DNA from: Hygrophila difformis
Taxonomy: Eukaryota > Streptophyta > Magnoliopsida > Lamiales > Acanthaceae
Direction of reading: 5' to 3'
DNA length: 64,000 nt
NCBI GenBank assembly: GCA_030278955.1
Contig: JAOANR010000005.1
Span: forward strand, 28,387,849-28,451,848
Under the pieces are notes generated by a model. The model ran no database searches. It had not been told where the DNA came from and saw nothing but the letters and a program-made list of their open reading frames with translations. Numbering within the stretch: position 1 is the stretch's first letter; the number at the start of each line of letters is the position of its first letter. Shown one piece after another: positions 31,846 to 45,212 of the stretch. Position numbers and translations under genes: made by a program.

Positions 31846-34800
31846 TGTAATACCCGAGAATTTTCCAATATAAAATAAATACAATAAACAAATAAGTACA
31901 ATAAATAAATAAATACAGCAAATAAATAAATAAAGGTAAGGAAATGAGAAATGAAATTTAACTTAAAAAGGAAGTAAAAGAATTTAATTAAATAAAAGGA
32001 ATTAAATAAAGATAAATAAATTGTTACACGTGTACCCGATACCAATGGACTCGAAAACTCGAGTCCAAACATAAATTTAGATCCGAGGGAAATGACGATA
32101 CGGAATAGGAACCCGAAGATGGCCCGGAAATCGGAATCCGGGAGCATAGAGGGATAGAAGTCCGAAAGAGAGGAGGAAAGGCACGACGGATCGCACGACC
32201 CGCCCGGACCGAAGTCCAGGCGTGGGCCGCACGGTGGCCGCACGGTGAATGGCCAAACGGCGCGCCGCGACCGCGCCACACGACAGATTCGCCGGTTGCG
32301 AGATTTACTCGCCCGAATCCGGATTTTCCGACTTCGGTTGAACACCTTTCGGCTCAAGACTCACCAAGGCCGACCTTGGACGTCCCTAGGTCGTGTCTAC
32401 CTATAAATAACCCCTCTTGACAGCCCCGAACACTTTTCAAAATATCCATACTCTCTATACGTTCGAAAACCGTAATCCCGGAGTCGTCGGAGGCACGAAA
32501 CCAAGGCGAGGACTGCTTGGGACTGTTTTGGACGGAAATTGGGAGATCTCTAACGTCGTGGTAAGTTCTGATCCGTTCGTTTCTTTAGAATCTTGATCCG
32601 AAAATGGATTCTAACTTAGTTTCTTTCCTCTCTACACCCCGAATCGGATCTAGAACGAAGAACCCGACGAACCGAGGAGATAAACGGTGGACTGGAAGCC
32701 ACGCCTCCGAAATTGACGTTCCTGGATGAATGGAAATCTGTAAGTTGACATTTACATGGTTTTGGGAGTAATTAAAACACTTAAATCTAAAAGCTTAATC
32801 AAGAATTTCGAAAATCTGTTAACATGGAATTTTTACCGGCGCAGCGACTTTGTATGATTTTTCCGAACCCTTAAAAGTCTTCAAACGAGAAAACTCAAAA
32901 CATGAAAAACGTTCCTAAGGCTCAGATCCATCTTCTGTAAAATTTTCAGAAGTTTTCGTGATGATTTGTTATCTGAAATCAACCCGGAACCGAATTGCTT
33001 AAGTTTGAATCTTGAATTTCTTGATAGAACTTAGGTCTGAACTTGATGACGTTTTTGACTAGGGTTCTAGGCTGATTTAGATCTTTAGCCGAACATGAAA
33101 GTTGTAGATAATTGTCTTAGAAAGGTCTCTGTAAAATTTCGTTGAATTTGGAGTCGATTTGCTATGGTAGATCGTGAAATCTTGAAACTGCTGCACATGG
33201 AATTCGGGCAGATTAATGTTACTAGGAAAATTGATGTTTTTGACCTGTTTCGGTATCTCGGATTGAAAAAGTTAAAACACGAAAGTTGTTCATCTCGGTG
33301 TTTCCGAGTCAGTGGTAAACTTTCAGAATTTTTGGACTTAGATCTGATTTTAAATTAATTTTAGAATAAACAGCGGTTTACCGGAGTCAAATCTTGAAAT
33401 CTTGTTGAAACGATGGAATTAGCCTTTAGGGTTGAAACGAGTCGAAATCTCTTTGTAAATAAATTAAGTGAAATCAGAATTTTTAAAATAAATCCCCTTA
33501 CAAACTTGATAAATTAAAATTAGGGGTGAGTGCTCTGCAGGGTGCCCCCTAACTGCTTCACTTCGTACCTTTATGGACGATGGTGACCCCGCGCGAAAAT
33601 TGAGATATGTTATTGCCAAAACGGCATTAGATATATGGCCTACACTCTCGAGAATGTCCACATGGATTTCCCGAGGCTCCGGAGTGGTACTGGGTATGAC
33701 AGATACGGTTGCGGCCGCCGGGCTACCGGCTAAACTTGTCGAGATTGCGATGCAATCGTGAAATACTTGAAATTACTAACTCGGGGATGTAATGGGGAAT
33801 TTAAATTAAATTAGATTATTTATCGTTGTCATTTAAATTGTTAAATGCTTTATTTAAATTAATTATGTCTTTCATCTTAAATTGTACTAAATTTATTATT
33901 GTCTAGGGCCATGAATTAATTATGCAAATTGGTTAGATAATTAAATTGAACTATTTATGGTTTATTATAATATTTTTATGTAAATATTAAATTATTGGCT
34001 TTTAAACCCTACGATCATGCATGTGTTAACTTACTCAGCAAGTTGTGCTGACCAAACCGTTTATTTTTCCTTTTCCTTACAGAGTATGTGGAATGAACAT
34101 GAGCACATTCATGCATGGGGGGAATTATATTTTTGAGAAACTTTATATTTTAAATTCTTGCATTAGACCATAGAATAAACGAGCCTGTTTAACCCGTGTT
34201 TTGACCATGTCGGTCTTATTTACATTATGATATTATTATTTTGACCATAGAATAATCCATATTATACTTAACTATTATTTCCGCTGCATTATGATATTAT
34301 TATTTTCGAATTTATATTGTATGGGCTATTTACAAATGTTTTAAAGAGCCTGTTTGGATTGGCTTCTAGGGAGGTGCTTTTGGCTTTTGCTTCTGGCAAA
34401 AGCACTTCTAGTAGAAATTAGGTGTTTGTTTTGGCTTTTAAGAAAAAGCAAAAGCACCTCGAAAAGCGAAAAAAGTGCTTCTGGGAGAAGCAGCCCAGGT
34501 GGTGCTTCTCCCAAAAGCAGAAGCCAAAAGCACCTCGTAAAATGTGCAAGGACTTAAATACCCCACTACTTAATATAACTTACACTATAAATATATCTTA
34601 TTATCATATTAAATAGCATGTCATTTTTGGTAATTACCACACTCTAAAAGCACTTTTCATTTTTATTCATCCAAACATATTTTTTAGAAAAAAGCCGCTT
34701 TTCAAACATTCCATCCAAACACAAAAGTTACATGCTTTTGCTTTTGACTTCTGCTTCTGCTTCTACTTTTGGCTTCTGCTTTTTTCAAAAGCCAATCCAA

Positions 34801-34932
34801 ACGGGCTCTAAATATTTTAAATACTGAAATACCTAGCCTTGCATCTCTTTAGTAAGCCGGAAAAATAGTGTCTTACTAGGGAGGTGTGGCGGTGACATCC
34901 CGACCTGGGTGACCAAAAACCGGGGTGTTACA
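31846..34932 (+). repeat. Element B left LTR (3087 bp, with MITE)
   Basis: Collinear with 41022-43634 except for the MITE at 34346-34808 and small changes. It contains an ATAAATAAATA tract, a GC-rich block and a promoter-like CTATAAATAACCCC (around 32402). Confidence 0.95.
34346..34808. mobile_element. Tourist-like MITE (PIF/Harbinger type), 463 bp
   Basis: Terminal inverted repeats GAGCCTGTTTGGATTGGCTT and AAGCCAATCCAAACGGGCTC with TAAA on both sides; TAA is the usual target of this class. Absent from the other LTR of element B, so it inserted after B. The centre is rich in AAAAGCA and GCTTTTG words. Confidence 0.85.
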
Positions 34933-34935
34933 AGT

Positions 34936-34947
34936 TGCTATCAGAGA
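34936..34947 (+). other. Primer-binding site of element B
   Basis: TGCTATCAGAGA, three bases after the LTR; a two-mismatch version of the initiator-Met site TGGTATCAGAGC. Confidence 0.7.
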
Positions 34948-35401
34948 CCGGATATTTTTAAACTAGTATTTTTAAACCCATTATTATTAAATTATTATTA
35001 TTTTTAAACTGCTAGATTATTATTTTTAAACCATTAGTGTTATTATTATTACTATAGAAGCCCAAAATTATTATTTTAAACTTTCCTAGCCCAAAATTAT
35101 ATTTTTAAGCCAAATTATAATTATTTTGACCCAATATAGAGGTCCAAGGATTTTAAGTATTATTTTTAAATTTTTTTAGCATTATTTCCATGGAAATGAA
35201 TTTTTATTTTGAAACCCATGAAAAAAATATATATATATATTGCATGAATTATTGTTGGGGGGAAATCATCATTTGCATTTGCATATTGCATCTCCTTTAT
35301 TTAAAGAACTTAGAATCTTGGCGAATTTTAACTTAGAATCTTGGCGAATTTTTAACCTAGAATCTTGGCAAATATTAACCTAGATCTTTTGCTTGCGCTA
35401 G

Positions 35402-35737
35402 ATGGCTAGTCAAGATATGATGAATTTGATGATCAAAATGATGAACGCTCACTTTGACTCCCAACAAACCATAGAACAAATGAAACATCGTATGGTTCAA
35501 TTGGAGGCCAATATGCACCACATGGGCAACTTAAGAGAGGCGGATCACCACCGCATAAACCAACTCGAACGCCAAGTCCAAACCCTCACTACGCAAAACC
35601 TAATACTGAAGGAACACATCGATGCTCATGGACAAGACTTGAACACCATCTTTGACGATCTACTGCCGCCAAGTTCGGAGGAGGAAGACCCGGAGGAGGA
35701 TCCCGCTACCCCACCGGAGGACGTCTTGAGACGCTAG
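35402..35737 (+). CDS. Element B accessory ORF upstream of gag, 111 aa
   Basis: ATG-initiated and intact. A helical, heptad-like region (about residues 8-80, with MKHRMVQLEANMHHM and LERQVQTLTTQNLILKEHI) is followed by an acidic tail (SSEEEDPEEDPATPPED). Element A has an ORF of the same design in the same place (45213-45668), although sequence similarity is low. No known retrotransposon domain recognised. It may be a coiled-coil accessory protein of this lineage. Confidence 0.65.
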   Translation: MASQDMMNLMIKMMNAHFDSQQTIEQMKHRMVQLEANMHHMGNLREADHHRINQLERQVQTLTTQNLILKEHIDAHGQDLNTIFDDLLPPSSEEEDPEEDPATPPEDVLRR

Positions 35738-36038
35738 GGACTCTATTTATAGTAGATACTATTTTGCTAGGAAAATATTTCTACTTTTGTATACCTTCTC
35801 GCTTGTACTAAAATTTCTTTTAAGGAAATAAAATGCCCGATTTATTTATAATAAATCGAAAAAAAAAACTGGACAGACCTGTCCGACACGAAAAAAAAAG
35901 TCGAAATAAAATAAAACCCAGAAGCTTCTTAGTTCGATCAAGCACCACGTGCGAAATTACAAACACATACACACTTATAAAAATTGTTTAGACTATATGT
36001 TAATTTCACAAGTCCTAATCCACCCTATTTGTAACAGA

Positions 36039-37300
36039 ATGGCACCCAGAGGAAGAGGAAGAACTCAACCCGCTCCCCAAACTACTACTGAAACACCTCC
36101 AAATGTCACGGAACCGGCTCAACCTGTAGAGGAACAACCCCAAGGTGCGCAGGACGCCCCCGCACCGAACAATGTGGGCGATCGTCTTCGGACGATAGAA
36201 GAGGTTTTGATTACGCTAGGAAACGTGCAAGTCAATCAAGGGCAAGCTGCGGCGGTACCTCCGCCTCAGGCTCGCCCCAACTACTTGGCAATGGTGAATC
36301 CTTACCAGCCGTCCCACTACACTAGTGAGGAGGATCCAGCTAAACTGGAGGAGTGGATCCAAACCTTCGACAAGCTGCTGGGAGCAGTCAAATGTCCGGA
36401 AGGAGAGAGAGTGCACGTTGCTCGTACTACTTGGGAGGCGAAGCGGACGACTGGTGGCAGGCGACACAAGCCAAACTAACGGAGGACGACGAGCCCTATT
36501 CATGGGCGGAAATGATGGAACTGCTCAGGGACCGATTCTATCTCTTGAGTACTAAATCAGCAATGTATGAGGAATTCTTGTTGCTGAAGCAAGGAGGCCA
36601 TACTATGCAGGAGTACTACACTCGTTTCAAGGAGCTAGTAAGGTTCGCACCAAGGCTAGTACCCACGGATGCGGAGAAAGCACAAAAGTTCGAGATGGGA
36701 CTGAACCTGTCTGTTCGCGAGGTGATCGCGGGGGTACACTACCCCGACCTGCAAGCTGTGTATGACCGCACTGTGGCAGTAGCGCGAGTGCAACAACTGA
36801 AGAGAAGGGTGAGTGGGGAGTCCAGCAGGGGACCCCAAGACAAGAGGAACCAGGACACAAGGAGTGAGAACAATACGGGCAGAAATGAGCGACAAGGAGG
36901 GCCGAATAGGCCACAGCAAACCAACAATGGAAGGAGGTTTAACCAAGAAGAACTGGTACCACCCTGCCCAAGATGTGGACGACCCTATCTGGCGAGGGGA
37001 TGCCCTCAACAGGGTGCCTGCTTCCGATGTGGTCGAATGGGTCACATTCGTCGGGATTGCCGGACGAGGATCGAGAACATAACAAGGAGAGAAGATTTGG
37101 TCATGGGGCCGGAACAGCCTCAGAACCAAAATGGGCGGAACGGAAATAACCAGGGGTATAGACCCCCTCAGAACCAATTTAGGCCCCGAATCAGAACCAG
37201 AACCAACGACCTCCGCCACCGCAGAATCAAAACCAACAGCAAAATCAGCAGCCGAATGCGAATCAGCAGGGCAACCAAGGACGCCCTATGGGGAGGCTCA
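36039..37300 (+). pseudogene. Element B gag, frameshifted
   Basis: It starts MAPRGRGRTQ with a proline/glutamine-rich N-terminus. The retrotransposon gag domain (LEEWIQTFDKLL, then EADDWWQATQ, MQEYYTRFKELVRFAP) follows, and a CCHC zinc knuckle (CFRCGRMGHIRRDC) lies at about 37021-37062. A one-base break at about 36420 splits the gag domain, and the frame shifts again near the gag/protease junction (about 37190-37290). Confidence 0.85.
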
Positions 37301-40300
37301 ACGTGGTTAACCAAGCGGACGTGCCTGCACAAGGAGAAGTGATGGTAGGTACATTTCATGTTTTAAATACACCCCTTAGAGTTTTATTTGATTCTGGAGC
37401 TAGTGGCTCAATCATAGCATCAAGAATAGTGCCTGAGTTAGATCTACCTAAGTGCGAGAGAATTAGCTTAGGAATTCAATTGCCTTCTGGAGAAGTAGTA
37501 TCTTGCTCTAAATGATATAACGGAATTCCTATAGTGATAAAGAACGTAGAATTCTTCGCGAACTTAGTAGAATTTAACTTAAGAGACTTTGACATTATAC
37601 TGGGGATGGATTGGTTATCCCAGTATAAGGCGGTGATCGAATGCCAAAAGCAAAAGATCACCTTGTCAAAGTAGGGGAAAGAGAGTTATCTTTTACTCTC
37701 AGCCCCCTAAGAAGAGTAACAAAATCATTAGTGCACTCAAACTAAGTAACTTGATGCGTAAGGGGTATGAGCTATATGCGTGCTACGTGCACAACCTTGA
37801 GGCGGAAGAGAACAAGGTTGACAGCATACCAGTGGTAAGAGAATACCCGGATGTGTTTCCTGAAGACATCCCGGGAATGCCACCTGAGAGAGATCTTGAG
37901 TTCACTATAGATCTCATCTCGGGCACCGAGCCTGTCTCAAAAGCTCCGTACCGGTTGGCACCATTGGAAATGAAGGAGTTAAAGGACCAACTCGAGGAGC
38001 TGTTAGGAAAAGGGTACATAAGGCCGAGTACTTCCCCCTGGGGAGCACCGGTTTTATTTGTTAAGAAGAAAGACGGAGGATTACGTCTTTGCATAGATTA
38101 TCGAGGATTGAACCAAGTGACTATCAAGAATAAATACCCTTTGCCGAGAATTGAGGATCTATTTGATCAACTAGAGGGAGCTTCAGTATTCTCGAAGATC
38201 GACTTACGATCTGGGTATCACCAGTTGAGAATCGCCGAGAAAGACATTCCGAAGACGGCGTTTCGAACTCGATATGGCCACTACGAGTTCACAGTGTTAT
38301 CCTTTGGGTTAACAAATGCTCCAGCAATGTTCATGAACCTCATGAACAATGTATTTCGAGAGCTGTTGGATCAGTGTGTAGTGGTGTTCATTGATGACAT
38401 CCTGATCTACTCGAAAAGCGAGGAAGAGCATGCCCAGCACTTGCACCAAGTGTTAGGGACCTTGCGAAAGAATCAACTATACGGCAAATTGTCCAAATGC
38501 GATTTTTGGTTGAAGGAGGTAGCATTTCTAGGACATATAGTATCCGCTGATGGAGTTTCAGTGGATCCGGCAAAAGTTTCTGCCGTAACTGAATGGGCAA
38601 CTCCAAAGAGCCAAACTGAGATAAGGAGTTTCCTTGGATTAGTCGGGTATTATAGACGGTTCGTGAAGGATTTTTCAAAAATCGCACGACCTTTGACCCA
38701 GCTACTGAAGAAGGGAGTAAAATACGTGTGGACAGAGGCTTGTGAGACAGCGTTTCATGAGCTGAAGAAACGACTCACAACCACACCCGTATTGACACTA
38801 CCATCAGAGAATGGTGACTTCGAAGTTTACAGCGATGCTTCGAAGGAAGGTTTAGGTTGTGTCTTGATGCAAGACTCGAGAGTCGTTGCATATGCATCAC
38901 GCCAACTGAAACCTCACGAGGAAAATTATCCGACACACGACCTGGAGTTGGCAGCGGTCGTTTTCGCTCTAAAGATATGGAGACATTATCTTTACGGGCG
39001 AAAGTGTCGAATGTTCACCGACCACAAGACCTTGAAATATATATTCACTCAGAAGGAGTTGAATTTGAGACAGCGAAGGTGGTTGGAACTTATCAAAGAC
39101 TACGATTTGGAGATATCCTACCATGAGGGGAAGGCGAGCGAATGTGGTAGCCGATGCCCTAAGCCGGAAAACCCAACACGTGACAAACTCGTTGGTAATT
39201 CCGCCGGCATTGTACATGGATTTAGCAAGATTGGATGTGGAACTTGTGCATCCTGGCACAGTTAGTGGAGTGATCAACGTAATGGTCGTAGAAACTCCAA
39301 TATTGGACGAGATTAGGCTCGCCCAACCGGGCGACGCGAAATTGGAAAAGATAAAGGGGTATATTGCCGAGGGAAATGCAATAGGATTTGCTGTCCACGA
39401 GGATGGAAGCATTCGCTTCAAAGGGAGATGGTGTGTGCCCCATAAATGTGCCGAGTTGAAGCGAAGGTTGATGGAGGAAGGGCACAACACGCCATATTCA
39501 GTGCATCCCGGAGGTGACAAGCTTTACAAAGATCTAAAGAAGATCTATTGGTGGCCGGGAATGAAGAAGGAAGTGGCAGACTTCGTGGCGAAATGTCTCA
39601 CCTGCCAAAAGGTTAAGGCAGTGCGACATAAACCCTTAGGGTTGATGCAACCACTAGAGATTCCAAGTTGGAAATGAGATAGCATCTCGATGGACTTTGT
39701 CTCGGGATTGCCCCGATCACCTAAAGGCATGAACAAGATTTGGGTGATTGTGGATCGGCTAACGAAGGCAGCCATATTTATCCCGATGAAGGACACGTGG
39801 ACTATGGACCAATTGGCCCGAGCCTACGTTGATAATGTGGTACGACGGCATGGAGTACCCCATGACATCATTTCCGACAGAGACAGTAGATTTGTCTCTC
39901 ACTTTTGGACGGAGTTACAAAAAGCTCTCGGTACTAAAATCAAAATAAGCACCGCATTCCACCCGATAACGGATGGTCAAACCGAGAGGACAATCCAAAC
40001 ACTAGAGGACATGCTGACAGCATGCGTGTTGGAATTTAAGGGAAATTGGGAATCCCATTTACCCTTAATCGAATTTTCTTATAATAATAGTTACCATGCT
40101 AGCATTGGCATGGCACCATTCGAGGCGCTGTATGGACGGAAGTGTCGAAGCCCGTTGAGCTGGGAAGAAAACGATAAGTCCGTGGTAGTGGGACCACAAC
40201 TTATCGAAGACATGGCTCAACAAATCAAGGTGATTCAAGGAAAAATGAGAGCCGCTCAAGACCGTCAGAAAAGTTACGCTGACGTGAGACGACGAGACCT

Positions 40301-40757
40301 AGAATTTCAAGTGGGAGATAGGGTCATGCTAAAGATATCACCCATGAAGGGGGTGATGCGCTTTGTTAAACGAGAAAAGTTGAGTCCTCGATACATAGGA
40401 CCTTACGAGATTCTAGAACGAGTCGGAAATTTAGCCTACCGACTGGCTTTACCGCCACAATTAGATCGAGTTCACAATGTTTTCCATGTTTCACAACTAA
40501 AGAAGTATGTGCCAGACCCGACACATGTACTTCAACCAGAAGTAATCGAACTCGATAAGGATCTGACTTATGAAGAAGTCCCAGTGCGAATTCTAGACAC
40601 TAAGGAGCAAGTAACGAGGAATAAAACTGTCAAGATGGTCAAGGTTCTTTGGTCGAACCATGAAAGCGAGACAGCAACATGGGAGTTAGAATCAGACATG
40701 AGGGAACGCTATCCGACACTGTTCCAAACCAACACCGATACAATTATGGGGACATAA
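37288..40757 (+). pseudogene. Element B pol: protease, RT, RNase H, integrase, chromodomain; broken
   Basis: Protease with active-site FDSGAS (about 37390); reverse transcriptase with [16 protein letters not shown] and FIDDILIYS (about 38390); RNase H with DASKEGLG and TDHKTLKY; integrase with HHCC (CLTCQKVK), D, D, E (MDFVSGLP, DRDSRF, TDGQTERTIQ) and GPYEILERVG; a C-terminal chromodomain-like stretch (KVLWSNHESETATWE). Damage: TGA at 37513-37515, TAG at 37672-37674, a 4-bp insertion at about 39136, and TGA at 39675-39677. Not functional. Confidence 0.9.
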
Positions 40758-41008
40758 CTGCAATCTTAAGGGGGAGAGGATGTGACATCGTGCAACATCC
40801 GTATTTTACCATGCATTTCCGTACATTTTTGTAACCAGCAAACAAATTCAAATTGTTTTGAACTACGTTATGGCTTGATCCCTTCACAGGGTACGTAGGC
40901 AGCTTAGAAGTTTTAATTCTAAGTTCAGTCACAAAATAATAAAACCACCAAAAAAGACCTTAGCACGGGAGAAGCCGAAACACAACTTCGAGGACGAAGT
41001 TGATTCTT

Positions 41009-41020
41009 AAGGAGGGTAGA
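41009..41020 (+). other. Polypurine tract of element B
   Basis: AAGGAGGGTAGA immediately before the right LTR; element A has the same tract at 50768-50779. Confidence 0.85.
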
Positions 41021-41021
41021 C

Positions 41022-43634
41022 TGTAATACCCGAGAATTTTCCAACATAAAATAAATACAATAAACAAATAAGTACAATAAATAAATAAATACAATAAATA
41101 AATAAATACAGCAAATAAATAAATAAAGGTAAGGAAATGAGAAATGAAATTTAACTTAAAAAGGAAGTAAAGGAATTTAATTAAATAAAAGGAATTAAAT
41201 AAAGATAAATAAGTTGTTACACGTGTACCCGACACTAATGGACTCGAAAACTCGAGTCCAAACATAAATTTAGATCCGAGGGAAATGACGATACGGAATA
41301 GGAACCCGAAGATGGCCCGGAAATCGGAATCTGGGAGCATAGAGGGATAGAAGTCCGAAAGAGAGGAGGAAAGGCACGACGGATCACACGACCCGCCCGG
41401 ACTGAAGTCTGGGCGTGGGCCGCGCGGTGGCCGCGCGGTGAATGGCCAAACGGCGCGCCGCGACCGCGCCACACGACAGATTCGCCGGTTGCGAGATTCA
41501 CTCGCCCGAATCCGGATTTCCGACTTCGGTTGAACATCCTTCAGCTCAAGACTCACCAAGGCCGACCTTGGACGTCCGTAGGTCGTGTCTACCTATAAAT
41601 AACCCCTCTTGACAGCCCCGAACACTTTTCAAAACATCCATACTCTCTATACGTTCGAAAACCCTAATCCCGGAGTCGTTGGAGACACGAAACCAAGGCG
41701 AGGACTGCTTGGGACTGTTTTGGACGAAAATTGGGAGATCTCTAACGTCTTGGTAAGTTCTGATCCGTTCATTTCTTTAGAATCTTGATCCGAAAATGGA
41801 TTCTAACTTAGTTTCTTTCCTCTCTACACCTCGAATCGGGTCTAGAACGAAGAACCCGACGAACTGAGGAGATAAACGGTGGACTGGAAGCCACGCCTCC
41901 AAAATCGACGTTCCCGGATGACTGGAAATCTGTAAGTTGACACTTACATGGTTTTGGGAGTAATTAAAACACTTAAATCTAAAAGCTTAATCAAGAATTT
42001 TGAAAATCTTTCAACATGGGATTTTTACCGGCGTAGCAACTTTGTACGATTTTTCCGAACCCTTAAAAGTCTTCAAACGAGAAAACTCAAAACTCAAAAA
42101 ACGTTCCTAAGGCTTAGATCTATCTCCTGTAAAATTTTCAGAATTTTTCGTGATGATTTGGTATCTGAAATCAACCCGTAACCGAACTGCTTAAGTTTGA
42201 ATCTTGAATTTCTTGACAGAACTTAGGTCTGAACTTGATGACGTTTTTGACTAGGGTTCTATGCCGATTTAGATCTTTAGCCGAACATGAAAGTTGTAGA
42301 TAATTGTCTTAAAAAGGTCTCTGTAAAATTTCGTTGAATTTGGAGTTGATTTTCTATGGTAGATCTTGAAATCTTGAAACTGCTGCACATGAAATTCGGA
42401 CAGATTAATGTTACTAGGAAAATTGATGTTTTTGACCTGTTTAGGTATCTCGGACTGAAAAAGTTAAAACACGAAAGTTGTTCATCGCGGGGTTTCCGAG
42501 TCAGTGGTAAAATTTCAGAATTTTTGGATATACATCTGATTTTTAATTAATTATAGAATAAACAGCGGTTTACCGGAGTCAAATCTTGAAATCTTGTTGA
42601 AACGATGGAATTAGCCTTTAGGGTTGAAACGAGTCGAAATCTCTTTGTAAATAAATTAAGTGAAATCAGAATTTTTGAAATAAATCCCCTTACAAACTTG
42701 ATAAATTAAAATTAGGGGTGAGTGCTCTGCAGGGTGCCCTCTAACTGCTTCACTTCGTGCCTTTATGGACGATGGTGACCCCGTGCGAAAATTGAGATAT
42801 GATATTGCCAAAACGGCATGAGATATATGGATTACACTCTCGAGAATGTCCACATGGATTTCCCGAGGCTCCAGAGTGGCACTGGGTATAGCAGATACAG
42901 TTGCGACCGCCAGGCTACCGGCTAAACTTGTCGAGATTGCGATGCAATCGTGAAATACTTGAAATTACTAAATCGGGGATGTAACGGAGAATTTAAATTA
43001 AATTAGATTATTTATCGTTGTCATTTAAATTGTTAAATACTTTATTTAAATTAATTATAGCTTTCATCTTAAATTGTGCTAAATGTATTATTGTCTAGGG
43101 CCATGAATTAATTATGCAAATTGGTTAGATAATTAAATTGAGCTATTTATGGTTTATTATCATGTTTTTATGTAAATATTAAATTATTGGCTTTTAAACC
43201 CTACGATCATACATGTGTTAACTTACTCAGCAAGTTGTGCTGACCAAACCGTTTATTTTTCATTTTCCTTACAGAGTATGTGGAATGAACATGAACACGT
43301 TCATGCATGGGGTGAATTATATTTTTGAGAAACTTTATATTTTAAATTCTTGCATTAGACCATAGAATAAACGGGCCTGTTTAACCCGTGTTTTTACCAT
43401 GTCAGTCTTATTTACATTTCCGCTGCAATATTATACTTAACTATTATTTCTGCTGCATTATGATATTATTATTTTCGAATTTATATTGTATGGGCTGTTT
43501 ACAAATATTTTAAATATTTTAAATACTGATATACTTAGCCTTGCATCCCTTTAGTAAGCCGGAGAAACCGTGTCTTACTAGGGAGGTGTGGCGGTGACAT
43601 CCCGACCTGGGTAACCAAAAACCGGGGTGTTACA
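41022..43634 (+). repeat. Element B right LTR
   Basis: 2613 bp, TGTAATACCCGAGAA to GGTGTTACA, followed by the target duplication TTGGT. Confidence 0.95.
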
Positions 43635-44942
43635 TTGGTGTCTTCATGAGTTTTGTTCCATATTGTGTCTTGATTACCTCCGTCAATTTTTACGATTTTA
43701 GGAACTCTCTCGGAAAGGTTATGAATTTTTGAACACACTGTGGTCTGATTCCCTGAAGCTTTTAAAATCCTTGGATCAGTGGTTTCTGAAATCGATTTAA
43801 ATGACCTAGTTAGAGCCCGAATTTGAGGATGCCTATTTATATGAAAAATGTTCATCTTGGTGTTTTCTAGCTCCTGTAAAATTTTCGGACTTTTTGAAAT
43901 TTTTTTGCTACATTTCCAAAAGCAAAACTTATGATTGCTACAGTGTTTAATTCATGTCTCAAATTGGTAAAATCCATGTTAAGAGTTTGAAGTGATTTTT
44001 CAAGTCGATTTTCGCTCATGTTGAATTGTGGGTATTCTGGAAATGTAGCCATGTTATAAAATGTTAAAATGTGGATTTTGAAACTTTGTAAGTTTTGATC
44101 GAGTGGGATGCGCAATGTTATATCTTGAGGGCAAGTGTACTTGGTGGAGCTCGTTGGGCCGCCCCTCTCGTAGCCAAAACGGCACATATGGTTATAATGG
44201 TTTAGTGATTGTAAGAGTCTATACTCCTAGATATATCCGTAAGGGTTATCTAGGGCTCTGGTTGGTCTGTATAGGGTCACTGCTTTCACATTCCTCGTGG
44301 GTACGAGTCCCAGAGGTGGGTTGATCCCAAGGGTACGTCCCTAGGATCTTTATTATGAAATGGAGTCCTTGTAGGTGTTAGTCCTAAAGGGCATATGTGT
44401 GTCCTCGGTCATAACGAGCAATGGTAAAATATTCGTGTGGCAAGTGTAAGAGATTTTGGAAAATTATTTTATTCGTCCTTCTAAGTTAAAAATCTTATTT
44501 TTAAATGCTCTTCTAAAATTTTTAAAATTCGTTGTGTTGTATATTAACTTACACAGTACCTTTTGTACTGATAAGTTATTATTTTCATTTTTCCTCAGAA
44601 TTCGCAGGGTGGGCATTTGCACGATGGGATGGGATTACTCTTATGAATACTTGTCGCATTTTAAATTTATTTAAATTCTGCATTAACACTTTGGAACTTT
44701 GCACTTGGTTTTGACCGCGTGTTTTGGCCCTGTTTAGCTTCCGCACCGTCTTTAAATTATGCATGGTAGACATACTCTGATTTTAGACTTCGGGCATTGT
44801 TGATTGGTTTTTAAATTATTTTTAAAGTATTGATACAACTTAGCCTTAGCATCTTTTTAGATAAGCTCGATTTGGGTCGTGTCTAATTTAGAAAGGTGTG
44901 GCGGTAGCATCCCGGCCTGGGTGACCAAATCCGGGTATTACA
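43635..44942 (+). repeat. Element A left LTR, 3' part
   Basis: Continues the LTR interrupted at 31845 and matches 52014-52882 closely (GTCTTCATGAGTTTTGTTCC). The last ~450 bp have no partner because the right LTR is truncated. Contains the words GTACGAGTCCCAGAGG and GGTACGTCCCTAGG and ends CCGGGTATTACA. Confidence 0.9.
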
Positions 44943-44945
44943 AAG

Positions 44946-44957
44946 TGGTATCAGAGC
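44946..44957 (+). other. Primer-binding site of element A
   Basis: TGGTATCAGAGC, a perfect initiator-Met tRNA complement three bases after the LTR. Confidence 0.9.
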
Positions 44958-45212
44958 CCGAAAATTTTTAAAGCTATTATTTTTCGGCCCAATATAGAGG
45001 CCCAAAATATTAAATATTATTTTGAAGCATTTTCAAATAATATTTCCATGGAAAAAGGATTTTATTTTTAAACCCATGGAAAAGTATACCTCAAAATTTT
45101 TGACAAGTCTTAAATCATTATAAAATATTTTTGGGGGGATATGCATGTGCATTAATATTTTTTTTTCACATGTGCCAAAATTCTTAATGTAAAACAAAAA
45201 TCTATATGTTAG

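Larger units (their letters stand above)
31846..43634 (+). mobile_element. Ty3/gypsy retrotransposon B (Tekay-like), full length but defective, nested in A
   Basis: Flanked by the exact 5-bp duplication TTGGT (31841-31845 and 43635-43639). LTRs are 31846-34932 and 41022-43634, starting TGTAATACCCGAGAA and ending CCGGGGTGTTACA. The length difference is explained by a MITE in the left LTR. The internal region holds an extra ORF, gag and pol. Several frame breaks in gag and pol make it non-autonomous. The uninterrupted A right LTR (around 52,010) confirms the empty site. Confidence 0.95.

Noticed and set aside
31812..32357. 181-aa and 85-aa minus-strand ORFs in the LTR of B (also 40960-41559)
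   Set aside because: They are the same LTR sequence read on the antisense strand in both copies; no promoter or domain.
34354..34616. ORFs of 67 and 64 aa
   Set aside because: Low-complexity reading of the Tourist-like MITE.
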